Shown here: positions 5,767 to 13,800 of the stretch, piece after piece | Layout: the number at the start of each line of letters is the position of its first letter | Position numbering within the stretch: position 1 is the first letter of the stretch | From: Hyphomicrobiales bacterium | GTDB taxonomy: Bacteria > Pseudomonadota > Alphaproteobacteria > Rhizobiales > Aestuariivirgaceae | Length of the DNA: 16,614 bases | Assembly (NCBI GenBank): GCA_023266715.1 | Contig: JAHFPK010000029.1 | Coordinates: 1 to 16,614, forward strand | Reading direction: 5' to 3' | The notes under the pieces: model-generated | What the model was told of the DNA's origin: nothing | Databases searched by the model: none | What the model saw: only the letters and a program-made list of their open reading frames with translations | Program-made: the position numbers and the translations under genes

Positions 5767-6744
5767 TCACACAAGGATTTTCGCCAGCTTCGACAGATCG
5801 ATGCGCGCACCGCAGATGATCACCACTATGGTTTTGCCTTTTATCGACTCAGGCTGCGTAGCAGCAATATCCAAGAGGCTGGCAATTGCTACGCCTGCTG
5901 CACCTTCAATGAGTTGGTTGTCATAGGTCATATAGCGCCGCATCGCGTCGGTAATCTGTTCCTCGCTGACGAGCACCCAATCATCCACGAGCTCACGGCA
6001 GAAGGGAAGCGTAATAGCACCCGGCTCAACACCTCCCGCTGTGCCATCAGAGAGTGTTGGTTGTGCATCTGCATGGACAACCACTTTGCCAGCCCGCACT
6101 GAGCATAACATTGCGTGATCGTTGCGGGGTGACGCCCCGATAATTTTCACACCCGGATTCCGCCCCTTCAGAAATCCAGCGATACCGGAAATCAAACCTC
6201 CGCCACCGACAGATACTACAACCATATCCGTGTTTGCTGCCTGGCGCTCAATTTCAGCACCAATCGTGCCCTGGCCCGCAATCACCGTCAGATCATTGTA
6301 GGGCGAAACATAGGCCAGTCCCTCGGCTTCAGCATAGGCACGGGCAAAAATTTCGGCTTCACCCGAATCATCGGAATGAAAACGCACTTCAGCGCCATAA
6401 TCGCGAATCGCATCGACTTTCACCTGTGGCGTGGTCGTCGGCACATAAACAATGCCGCGACCACCGGAACGGGCAAGCATGGCAGCAACCGCAGCACCGT
6501 GATTTCCCGACGACGCTGTGACCACGCCGTGCATGCGCTGTTCGTTGGAAAGGCTGGCAATTTTGTTGGCAGCACCACGGGCCTTGAATGATCCCGTAAC
6601 TTGCAGATTTTCAAGCTTACAAAGAATGTTCGCACCTGTCAGCCGAGAGAGATGGTCAGATCGCCTGAGTTGCGTTTCAAGAACATGGGGGCGAATACGC
6701 AGGTCCGCCTCTTCAACCGCAGACCGGAGGTTAAGCAGACTCAT
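5767..6744 (-). CDS. PLP-dependent serine/threonine dehydratase family protein
   Basis: A fold-type II PLP enzyme that deaminates L-serine/L-threonine-like beta-hydroxy amino acids to 2-oxo acids and ammonia. Visible motifs are GSFKARGA with the Schiff-base lysine (Lys54), SSGNHG (78-83), the phosphate-binding GGGGL (180-184) and a late segment, CGARIDLSKLAKIL. At 325 residues it has no C-terminal ACT-type regulatory domain, so it is the short catabolic or racemase-like form (TdcB, serine racemase, hydroxyaspartate dehydratase or EutB-like) rather than biosynthetic IlvA. The start was set at the ATG at 6744, with AGGA 8 bases upstream. An ATG at 6750 is too close to that AGGA, and TTG at 6771 is less likely. 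Threonine aldolase lies 53 bp upstream on the same strand. The exact substrate is open. Confidence 0.88.
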   Translation of the reverse strand: MSLLNLRSAVEEADLRIRPHVLETQLRRSDHLSRLTGANILCKLENLQVTGSFKARGAANKIASLSNEQRMHGVVTASSGNHGAAVAAMLARSGGRGIVYVPTTTPQVKVDAIRDYGAEVRFHSDDSGEAEIFARAYAEAEGLAYVSPYNDLTVIAGQGTIGAEIERQAANTDMVVVSVGGGGLISGIAGFLKGRNPGVKIIGASPRNDHAMLCSVRAGKVVVHADAQPTLSDGTAGGVEPGAITLPFCRELVDDWVLVSEEQITDAMRRYMTYDNQLIEGAAGVAIASLLDIAATQPESIKGKTIVVIICGARIDLSKLAKILV

Positions 6745-6797
6745 GGCCATCGTCCTAATTAAAACTGCCAATAGTCAAAAAAATCACCTGCATTCAT

Positions 6798-7847
6798 TTA
6801 TCCCGTGCGAATGAGTTCCAGCAACCTGTCTACATCGGCCTCTGGTGTTGCAAATGACAGCACAAGGCGGACCACAATCTCATCATCCTTGATCTGGCCA
6901 ACAAGTTCATTTGCCATCTTAGGGTAAAATTTGACGCCTGACGCGAGCAATTGGTCATTCAGCTTGCGCGGCACTATGGCATAGACCATATTTGCTTCCA
7001 CTGGGTGGGCAATACGGACCACAGTTGATTGACGCAACCCTTCCGCCAGTTTGCGGGCCAGAGCGTTGGCCCGGCGGGCGCTGTCAAGCCAGAGGCCATC
7101 CTGCAGATACGCCGCCATCTGCGCGCCAAGGTAGCGGGCTTTGGAAACCTGCTGGCCCGACCGCACCCGACGGCGGGCAAAATCCTCAGCCAATTGCAAA
7201 TCAAAGAAAATTACCGCGTCCAGCAGCAGCGCGCCATTTTTGGTTCCACCAAAAGACATGAGATCAACGCCAGCCTTCCAAGTGAGTTCGGCAGGCGAGC
7301 AGCCAAGGCCCGTAAGAGCGTTGGCAAAACGCGAACCATCCATATGCAGCATCAAGCCACGCGGCCTAACGAGCCTGGAAATTGCCTGGATCTCATCGGC
7401 GGAATAGACCGTACCCAATTCCGTCGCATTGGTGATTGAAACAGCTTTAGGCTTTGGATCGCGTTCGCCACGCACGAAGCCTGTCAGGCATTTTTCAATT
7501 ATCGGCGCCGTGATCTTGCCGCCCGGTCCTTGCAATCCGATGATCTTGGCACCCGCCGTGAAAAACTCCGCCGAATTGCACTCGTCACCTATTATGTGGG
7601 CTTCCGAGTGGCAGAGAACCGCACCATAGGGCGGCGTAATGGCCGAAAGGGAAAGACCATTGGCCGCTGTGCCGGTAGTCACAAGGAAGGAGCGAACTTC
7701 CTTTTCAAAGACCCTGGAAAGCTGCTCTTCGGATTTTTTTGACCAGTCATCACCGCCATAGGCCATGGCCGAGCCGGTATTTGCCTCACCAAGGCTTGCG
7801 AGAATGCGGGGATGGACACCATAGTGATTATCGGATGCAAAATTCAT
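6798..7847 (-). CDS. ltaE: Low-specificity L-threonine aldolase
   Basis: A 349-residue fold-type I PLP enzyme that splits L-threonine or allo-threonine into glycine and acetaldehyde. Markers are the opening FASDNHYGVHPRI, TTGTAANGLSL, CHSEAHI, the PLP-ring Asp in HMDGSRFANAL (Asp170) and the Schiff-base lysine in SFGGTKNGA (Lys203). The ATG at 7847 was chosen because MNFASDNH is the normal family start. A TTG at 7901 would add 18 residues not expected in the family. The ribosome-binding site is weak (AAGG, 9 bases away). Together with the downstream dehydratase it can take threonine-like substrates down two alternative routes, glycine plus aldehyde or 2-oxo acid plus ammonia. Cytoplasmic, probably tetrameric by family. 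Confidence 0.93.
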   Translation of the reverse strand: MNFASDNHYGVHPRILASLGEANTGSAMAYGGDDWSKKSEEQLSRVFEKEVRSFLVTTGTAANGLSLSAITPPYGAVLCHSEAHIIGDECNSAEFFTAGAKIIGLQGPGGKITAPIIEKCLTGFVRGERDPKPKAVSITNATELGTVYSADEIQAISRLVRPRGLMLHMDGSRFANALTGLGCSPAELTWKAGVDLMSFGGTKNGALLLDAVIFFDLQLAEDFARRRVRSGQQVSKARYLGAQMAAYLQDGLWLDSARRANALARKLAEGLRQSTVVRIAHPVEANMVYAIVPRKLNDQLLASGVKFYPKMANELVGQIKDDEIVVRLVLSFATPEADVDRLLELIRTG

Positions 7848-7908
7848 GGGAGGAGCCTTTGGAAAGGGCTCTCTCTTAGCTCCACCTGCTGCGAACGCCA
7901 AGCCCCGA

Positions 7909-8781
7909 TTAAGACGCCAATTTTAACGGTACCTTGAGGTAATGCACACCATTGGCATCGGCAGGCGGCAGCTTTCCTGCACGCATGTTGACTTGGATTG
8001 ACGGCATGAGCAGGGTCGGCGCAGGCAATGTGGCATCGCGCGCCGTCCGCATTGCGACGAATTCCTCTTCGGAAACGCCCGCGTGCACATGCACATTGCG
8101 CGCCAACTCTTCGCCAACGGTCGTTTCCCAGGCATAGTGGTCACGTCCGCCTTGCGGCAGATAGTCGTGGCACATGAAAAGCCGTGTCGCTTTCGGCAAG
8201 GCCATCAACTTTTGGATGGAACGGTAGAGCATGTGGGCATCGCCGCCGGGAAAGTCGGCGCGCGCCGTGCCGTAGTCCGGCATGAAGATAGTGTCACCGG
8301 CAAAGACCGCGTCTTCGATCTTGTAGGAGACGCAGGCTGGCGTATGGCCCGGCGTTGCCAGCACCTCGCCGCTCAGGTTGCCGATCTTGAAGCGGTCACC
8401 GTCCTTAAATAGCGTATCAAACTCCGAACCATCGCCGGAAACATCGAGGGCATTGAACACCGGCCGGAAGATTTTCTACACTTCGCGAATGCGTTCGCCA
8501 ATGGCCACTTTCGCGCCCGTCTTGATCTTGATGTAGGGCGCGCCCGAGAGATGGTCGGCATGAGCGTGGGTCTCTAGCACCCATTCGATCTTGAATCCTT
8601 CTTCGGCGGCCTTTGCCAGAATTGCATCTGCCGACTTCACTGATCCCTTGCCAGAGCTGTGATCATAATCGAGCACCGGATCAATAACGGCAGCCCGCTT
8701 CGTCTCAGGGTCCGCCACCAGATAGCTCACGGTATTTGTGGGTTTGTCGAAGAATGGATGAATTATGGGCTTTGCAGTCAT
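7909..8781 (-). pseudogene. Persulfide dioxygenase-like MBL-fold hydrolase interrupted by an in-frame amber codon
   Basis: Two open stretches in one frame, 8781-8476 and 8475-7909, form one 290-codon gene broken only by TAG at codon 102 (8478-8476). Read through, it is an ETHE1/Blh-like metallo-beta-lactamase-fold protein, the class that oxidises glutathione persulfide or similar sulfane sulfur to sulfite. Metal ligands are all present: THAHADH (His72, His74, Asp76, His77), His146 in TPGHTPA, Asp162 in FAGDT and His205 in CHDY. The GTARADFPGG signature also fits. The break lies in RIREV-stop-KIFRPVFNALD, where family members have glutamine in my recollection, so CAG to TAG is the simplest cause. 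AAGGAG precedes the ATG at 8781. A GTG at 8460 lacks a ribosome-binding site. A real pseudogene, amber readthrough or a base error are all possible. Confidence 0.8.
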
Positions 8782-8806
8782 AGTGATCTCCTTGCCAAGC
8801 TTCTAC

Positions 8807-8835
8807 TTGACAATATATTATCATCTTCTAAATTA
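8807..8835 (+). promoter_or_regulatory. Promoter of the arsR-rhodanese-tauE operon
   Basis: A perfect -35 TTGACA (8807-8812) is followed after 16 bp by TAAATT (8829-8834), a 4/6 match to a -10 hexamer. The leader would be only about 20 nt. The -10 lies within the inverted repeat at 8829-8850, so a repressor bound there would block RNA polymerase. Confidence 0.5.
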
Positions 8836-8839
8836 GCAA
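8812..8839 (-). promoter_or_regulatory. Promoter of the divergent MBL-fold gene
   Basis: On the minus strand TTGCTA (8839-8834) and TATATT (8817-8812) are 16 bp apart and point at the dioxygenase-like gene. The -35 falls in the left arm and spacer of the same inverted repeat, so one operator could shut both directions. Confidence 0.4.
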
Positions 8840-8850
8840 GTACTAATTTA
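8829..8850. promoter_or_regulatory. Inverted-repeat operator, probable ArsR/BigR-type binding site
   Basis: TAAATTAG, CAAGTA, TAATTTA preceded by C: the arms 8829-8836 and 8843-8850 are perfect 8-bp reverse complements with a 6-bp spacer. A/T-rich imperfect or perfect dyads over promoter elements are the normal targets of winged-helix ArsR dimers. The adjacent gene encodes such a regulator, so autoregulation is likely. Confidence 0.6.
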
Positions 8851-8860
8851 TGAGAATGAC

Positions 8861-9175
8861 ATGACGACACTCCTAATCGACCGGTCCATGGCCGATTTTG
8901 AAGCCAGTGCGGCGGAAGCCGCAGGGCTTCTCAAGGCGCTCGCCAACGAAAAGCGGCTGATGATTCTGTGCAAGCTTCTGGAACGGGGCGAGATGAGCGT
9001 CATGCCGCTGTGCGACGCGGTGGGCCTCAGTCAATCGGCCCTGTCGCAGCACCTTGCCAAGATGCGCGAGGAGAAGATCGTTGGCTTCCGCCGCGAAGGC
9101 CAGACAATCTTTTACCGCGTGGCTGATCGCAACGTGGGCCGCATCCTCAAGACTCTCAAATCCATCTACTGCTGA
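8861..9175 (+). CDS. ArsR-family persulfide-sensing regulator, BigR/SqrR/YgaV-like
   Basis: A 104-residue winged-helix repressor. The dimerisation and DNA-binding core is standard: LLKALANEKRLMILCKLLER, the recognition helix LSQSALSQHLAKMREE (56-71) and a beta-wing at FRREGQTIFYRV. Cys37 and Cys104 sit where BigR, SqrR and YgaV carry their paired sensor cysteines (one in helix 2, one at the C-terminus, about 66 residues apart there and 67 here). In those proteins persulfide links the pair and releases DNA. A further Cys51 (MPLCDAVGL) is present. The ELCVCD metal site of ArsR/SmtB is absent, which speaks against arsenic or metal sensing. The ATG at 8861 has only a weak GAGA upstream. It leads an operon with the rhodanese gene after 14 bp. 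Confidence 0.85.
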   Translation: MTTLLIDRSMADFEASAAEAAGLLKALANEKRLMILCKLLERGEMSVMPLCDAVGLSQSALSQHLAKMREEKIVGFRREGQTIFYRVADRNVGRILKTLKSIYC

Positions 9176-9189
9176 AAGGAAAGACGCAC

Positions 9190-9708
9190 GTGTCACTACC
9201 CCATATTTCCCCATCGGATGCGAAAGCGCTCATCGACCGGGGCGCCATCATGATCGACATCCGCGATATCAATGAGCACGCCCGCGAGAATATCCCCCAG
9301 GCCATGAATGTGCCTTTGTCAAAGCTCAACGGGAACAGCGTCGGCCACGAGCAGACGGCCATCGTATTCCATTGCAAGACGGGCCATCGCACAGCCATGA
9401 ACACAGCTCTCCTCGCCAAAGCGGCAAAGGCCGAAGCTTTCATTCTCGATGGGGGCATCGAGGCTTGGAAAAGGGCGGGGCTGCCAGTGGTGCAGGACCG
9501 GAAGCTGCCTATCGAAATGAACCGCCAGGTGCACATCGCGGCAGGCGGCCTTGTTCTGCTCGGCACCATTGCGGGTTATGCAGTAAATCCCGGCTTCTAT
9601 GCGCTGTCCGGAGCCGTGGGCGCTGGACTTATGTTCGCTGGCTTCAGCGGAACCTGCACCATGGCACGCCTCCTCAAATTCATGCCGTGGAATCGTGTGA
9701 CGGCTTAA
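9190..9708 (+). CDS. Rhodanese domain fused to a membrane domain (YgaP-like sulfurtransferase)
   Basis: A 172-residue protein with an N-terminal rhodanese domain (about residues 5-105) and a C-terminal DUF2892 membrane hairpin (about 110-172), the layout of E. coli YgaP. The catalytic Cys62 lies in the loop HCKTGHRT, which cradles a persulfide. IDIRDINEH (22-30) is the usual rhodanese strand and helix. The membrane part has two hydrophobic helices, VHIAAGGLVLLGTIAGYAV and FYALSGAVGAGLMFAGFSG, plus Cys155 in SGTCTMARLL. It should move sulfane sulfur at the inner face of the membrane. The start is GTG at 9190 with AAAGGAAAG upstream. The stop overlaps the tauE start by one base (TAATG). The regulator upstream implies induction by persulfide. 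Confidence 0.9.
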   Translation: MSLPHISPSDAKALIDRGAIMIDIRDINEHARENIPQAMNVPLSKLNGNSVGHEQTAIVFHCKTGHRTAMNTALLAKAAKAEAFILDGGIEAWKRAGLPVVQDRKLPIEMNRQVHIAAGGLVLLGTIAGYAVNPGFYALSGAVGAGLMFAGFSGTCTMARLLKFMPWNRVTA

Positions 9709-10493
9709 TGCAGGATTTTCTTTCCGTTGTCTCCGGGTCGCTCGTCGGTTTGGTTTTGGGGATTGTGGGCGGCGGCGGATCGATCATCGCTGTCCCCCTG
9801 CTGCTTTATGCCGTTGGCATCGGCTCGCCGCATCTTGCCGTTGGCACCGGCGCCATTGCGGTTTCACTCAGCGCATTCGCAAACCTCCTCAACCATGCCC
9901 GCGAGGGTATGGTGAAATGGCCCTGTGCCATGTCCTTCTCGGCGGCCGGCATGGCTGGCGCCTGGGCGGGCTCAAGTCTTGCCATACAGGTATCGGGTGA
10001 TCTGCTGCTTGCTCTCTTCGGCCTGCTCATGGTTGTGATCGGAGCCCTGATGCTTGCGCGAAGGAATGCGGAAGGAAATCCCGATATCCGTCTGTCTTTC
10101 GCGACAGCACGTCAATTGCTGCCGCTCCTCCTTCTGATTGGATTTGGCGTTGGCGCGCTCTCCGGATTTTTCGGCATCGGTGGCGGGTTCCTGATTGTGC
10201 CGGGCTTGATGCTCGCAACCGGTATGCCAATTGTTTATGCCATTGGAACGTCGCTCGTTGCCGTTACAGTTTTTGGGGCGGCGACGGCTGGCAACTATGC
10301 CGCGTCAGGTCTGGTCGATTGGCGCATTGCCGCCTTCTTCATCATTGGCGGGCTTGCAGGCGGCGGCATCGGAACCATGGCCGGACGACGGCTGGGAGCC
10401 CGCAAAGGCATGCTGGGCATGGTATTCGCCCTCTTCGTTATCAGTATCGGAATTTATGTTTCCTGGAAGGCATTCTCGCCCCTCTTTGGTTGA
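9708..10493 (+). CDS. TauE/SafE-family sulfite/anion exporter
   Basis: A 261-residue polytopic permease with about eight predicted membrane segments. It has the internal duplication typical of TauE/SafE: GIVGGGGSIIAVPLLLYAVG near residues 18-37 and GFFGIGGGFLIVPGLMLATG near 153-172. The family exports sulfite, sulfoacetate and related anions, and homologues occur in bigR/sqr-type operons where they are thought to remove sulfite made by persulfide oxidation. The ATG at 9708 overlaps the rhodanese stop, so translation is coupled. An in-frame ATG at 9372 lies within the rhodanese gene and was rejected. If the divergent dioxygenase is dead, the source of sulfite to export becomes unclear. Operon end: see the hairpin at 10566-10588. 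Confidence 0.9.
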   Translation: MQDFLSVVSGSLVGLVLGIVGGGGSIIAVPLLLYAVGIGSPHLAVGTGAIAVSLSAFANLLNHAREGMVKWPCAMSFSAAGMAGAWAGSSLAIQVSGDLLLALFGLLMVVIGALMLARRNAEGNPDIRLSFATARQLLPLLLLIGFGVGALSGFFGIGGGFLIVPGLMLATGMPIVYAIGTSLVAVTVFGAATAGNYAASGLVDWRIAAFFIIGGLAGGGIGTMAGRRLGARKGMLGMVFALFVISIGIYVSWKAFSPLFG

Positions 10494-10565
10494 GCAATAT
10501 TATTGCGTATTTTGCTTCCAAACGATTCCTTCCTTGCGCAAGGCTCCAGATCGTGTATTTTGAAG

Positions 10566-10588
10566 AAAGGACAGTATAGCTGTCCTTT
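10566..10588 (+). terminator. Hairpin, probable terminator of the sulfur operon
   Basis: AAAGGACAG pairs perfectly with CTGTCCTTT over a TATAG loop, 72 bp past the tauE stop. The stem ends in TTT but the tail (ATAGATGG) is not a proper T tract, so termination may be modest. The bases 10494-10506 just after tauE form a separate palindrome, GCAATA-T-TATTGC, of unknown meaning. Confidence 0.45.
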
Positions 10589-10883
10589 ATAGATGGTAAT
10601 TTTGGACTTGTGAGCCCGGATGAACCGGAATACGACCAGAACAAATCTGAAAGCGACGGCAAAAACAGCCGCCGATGCCGTTTGCCTGCCCCGAGCCGTC
10701 ACCACTAAACGCAAATAAGGGCAGGCTCGGGCGGAAAATACGCTCTCAGAGTTTGATCCCTAAGCCGAGGCTCCGGTGGTCCCGAAACGGCCCCTCCGCC
10801 CCACGAGATCAAACCCAGAGATAAGAAAAGAAATAGCGGTCCCTCACGGGATCGAAAGGGAATGTTGGAAGAGGACGATAGCC
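10589..10883 (+). promoter_or_regulatory. Structured leader/intergenic region upstream of gltB
   Basis: This stretch holds no recognisable conserved gene and no clear promoter. It holds several possible RNA stems. CCTGCCC (10685-10691) can pair with GGGCAGG (10719-10725), while the overlapping CCCGAGCC (10690-10697) can pair with GGCTCGGG (10724-10731). The two stems share bases and exclude each other. Further on, GTTTGATC (10751-10758) pairs with GATCAAAC (10807-10814), with CTCT/AGAG flanks and GAGG/CCTC inside. A small TCCC/GGGA hairpin (10840-10851) precedes the RBS. A 32-codon reading frame (10620-10718) is also present, without a convincing RBS. No known riboswitch class was recognised. 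Confidence 0.4.
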
Positions 10884-13800
10884 ATGAGCAAGTCACTTCA
10901 TATGCTGCCAGAGGGGTTGCCTCAGCCCCATGGGCTGTATCATCCCCGCAATGAACATGACGCCTGCGGCATCGGCCTCATTGCCAACATCAACAATATC
11001 AAGAGCCATCGCACCATTGATGATGGCCTGAGCATTCTCAAGAATCTTGAACACAGGGGCGCTGTCGGCGCTGATCCCAAGGCTGGCGATGGCGCTGGCA
11101 TCATGATTCAGATTCCACACCTGTTTTTTTCCGAGGAAGCCAAGCGCCTGGGATTTGAGCTGCCTGCGCCGCAGTCCTATGGCGTTGCCTATCTCTTCAT
11201 GCCGCGTGAGACAATTTACCGGCAGGATATCGAACGCATCTGGTGGGAAACCAGCCGCGAAGAAGGCCTGAAGGTTCTAGGCTGGCGGGATGTGCCGGTT
11301 GATTCATCTGTCCTCGGATATTCGGTGAAGGGCACCGAGCCATTCCACCGGCAGGTGTTCATCGGGCGCGGTCCCACCATTCGCGACGAGGCGCATTTTG
11401 AGCGCAAGCTCTTTGTCTGCCGCAAGGTTGTGTCCAATCGCGTGCTGGAAGTTCTGGGCGCCAAGGCCAAGACCTATTATCCCGTCTCGGTTTCCAGCCG
11501 CACCATTGTTTACAAAGGCCTCGTGCTCGGCAAGGATCTGGGCGCCTATTACAAGGACTTGACGGATCCGCGCATTGAATCGGCGTTGGCTCTCGTGCAT
11601 CAGCGCTTTTCCACCAACACATTTCCAAGCTGGCCGCTGTCGCATCCCTATCGCTTTGTCTGTCACAATGGCGAAATCAATACGGTGCGCGGCAACTATA
11701 ACTGGATGGCGGCGCGCCAGGCCAACATGAAGTCCACCGTGCTTGGTGAAGACCTGTCGAAGCTCTGGCCCATTTCCTATGAGGGCCAATCGGATACGGC
11801 GTGTTTCGACAATGCGCTCGAATTTCTCACCATGGGCGGTTATTCGCTGCCGCACGCCATGATGATGCTTATCCCGGAAGCCTGGGCCGGCAATCCGCTG
11901 ATGGATGAGGACCGCCGGGCTTTCTATGAACACCATGCGGCGCTGATGGAACCGTGGGATGGCCCCGCCGCCATGACCTTCACCGATGGCCGCCTGATTG
12001 GTGCAACGCTTGACCGCAATGGTTTGCGGCCTGCCCGCTATCTCACCACCGATGATGGTTTTGTACTGCTCGCTTCCGAAATGGGTTGCCTGCAATTTGC
12101 CGAAGAGCGCATTACCCACAAGTGGCGTTTGCAGCCCGGCAAGATGCTGCTCATCGATCTTGAGCAGAAGCGCATCATCTCCGATGAGGAATTGAAAAAG
12201 ACTCTTTCCACGGCGCATCCTTACAAGGAATGGCTGAAGCGCACACAGGTTGTGCTCCGCGATCTGCCGAAGGCCAGGACCAAGCGACCGAAGATCATGG
12301 TGCCTTTGCTCGACCGGCAGCAGGCCTTTGGTTATTCCCAGGAAGACTTGAAGATTCTCATGGCTCCCATGGCGCAGACGGGCCAGGAGGCGGTAGGTTC
12401 CATGGGCAATGATGCGCCCATTTCGGTGCTCTCGGACCGGGCCAAGATGCTTGATACCTATTTCAAGCAAAACTTTGCCCAAGTGACCAATCCGCCGATT
12501 GATCCCATCCGCGAAGAACTGGTGATGTCGCTAGTCTCCTTCATCGGGCCACGGCCAAACCTGCTCGACCTCAAGGGAACCTCCACGCATATGCGGCTGG
12601 AAGTTGCACAGCCCATTCTGACGAATGAGGAACTGGAACGTATTCGCACCATTGGTGCTGTGCGTGAGAATCCGTTCCGTACGGCCACCATCGATATCAC
12701 TTATGATGTGGCCAACGGCTCTGAATACATGGAAGCAGCGCTCGACAGTGTCTGCGCACTCGCTGAGCGCGCCGTGAGGGATGGCTATAATATTATCATT
12801 CTCTCCGACCGAGCTGTGTCAGGCGAGCGTGTGCCATTGCCAGCACTTCTGGCGACGTCGGCTACGCATCATTATCTCATCCGCAAGGGGCTTCGCACTT
12901 CCGTGGGTCTTGTGGTTGAATCGGGTGAACCGCGCGAAGTGCATCAGTTCTGCACGTTGGCGGGCTATGGCGCAGAAGCTATCAACCCCTATCTGGCGTT
13001 TGAAACGCTGGAAGGCATGGTCTCCGAGCTTGAAGAGGAAGTCACGCCTTACGAGGCGGTGAAGCGTTATATCAAGGCGGTGGACAAGGGCATTCTCAAG
13101 GTCATGTCCAAGATGGGCATCTCAACCTATCAGTCCTATTGCGGGGCGCAGATTTTCGATGCCATTGGTCTCTCGTCGGATTTCGTTGACAAATATTTCA
13201 CCGGCACGGCCACACAGATTGAAGGTGTTGGTCTTGCTGAAATTGCCGAGGAGACTTTTCGCCGACATGAGGATGCCTTCGGCATCAATCCGGTTCTGAA
13301 AACCTCGCTCGATGTTGGCGGCGACTACGCCATGCGCATTCGGGGCGAGGCCCATGTGTGGACTCCTGATACGGTTTCAGACCTGCAGCACGCGGTGCGC
13401 GGCAATTCGGTTGACAAGTACCGGGCCTTCGCGCGCCACATCAACCAGCAGTCCGAGCGGCTCAAGACCATGCGTGGATTGTTCAAGATCAAGACTGCGG
13501 AAGATATGGGCCGCAAGCCCATTGAGCTTGACGAGGTGGAGCCCGCAAAAGCAATCGTGAAGCGTTTTTCTACGGGCGCCATGTCTTTTGGTTCGATCAG
13601 CCGCGAAGCGCACACGACATTGGCAATCGCCATGAACCGGATTGGCGGCAAGTCAAACACTGGTGAAGGCGGTGAGGAAGCCGATCGTTTCGTGCCCCTG
13701 CCCAACGGCGATTCCATGCGTTCAGCAATCAAGCAGGTGGCTTCCGGGCGCTTTGGCGTCACAGCGGAATACCTCGTCAATTCCGACATGATGCAAATCA

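Noticed and set aside
8460..8478. Independent translation of the second half of the MBL-fold gene from GTG at 8460
   Set aside because: No Shine-Dalgarno lies upstream, and the resulting protein would lack the HxHxDH half of the metal site. One interrupted gene is the simpler reading.
8659..8853. 64-codon plus-strand frame ending just before arsR
   Set aside because: It covers the divergent promoters and the antisense of the MBL-fold gene and has no family resemblance, so it is treated as a shadow.
9372..9707. In-frame extension of the TauE/SafE permease into the rhodanese gene
   Set aside because: The added sequence is low-quality and overlaps the real rhodanese frame. The ATG at 9708 fits the first membrane segment and couples to the preceding stop.
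10494..10506. Palindrome GCAATA-T-TATTGC just after tauE
   Set aside because: Too short and with too small a loop for a good RNA terminator, and no regulator can be linked to it. Noted only in the nearby terminator entry.
10748..10759. AGAGTTTGATCC, identical to the start of many 16S rRNA genes
   Set aside because: The match stops after about 12 bases and the following sequence is not rRNA-like. It is part of a stem in the gltB leader and is taken as coincidence.
10776..10883. Upstream in-frame extension of GltB by 36 residues
   Set aside because: The extension is Arg/Pro/Lys-rich, lacks an RBS and would make the propeptide before the catalytic Cys unusually long. The ATG at 10884 has a good RBS.
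11304..12482. 392-codon open frame on the minus strand inside gltB
   Set aside because: It lies wholly antisense to clearly conserved GltB coding sequence, has no recognisable domain and has the composition expected of a shadow frame in G+C-rich DNA.
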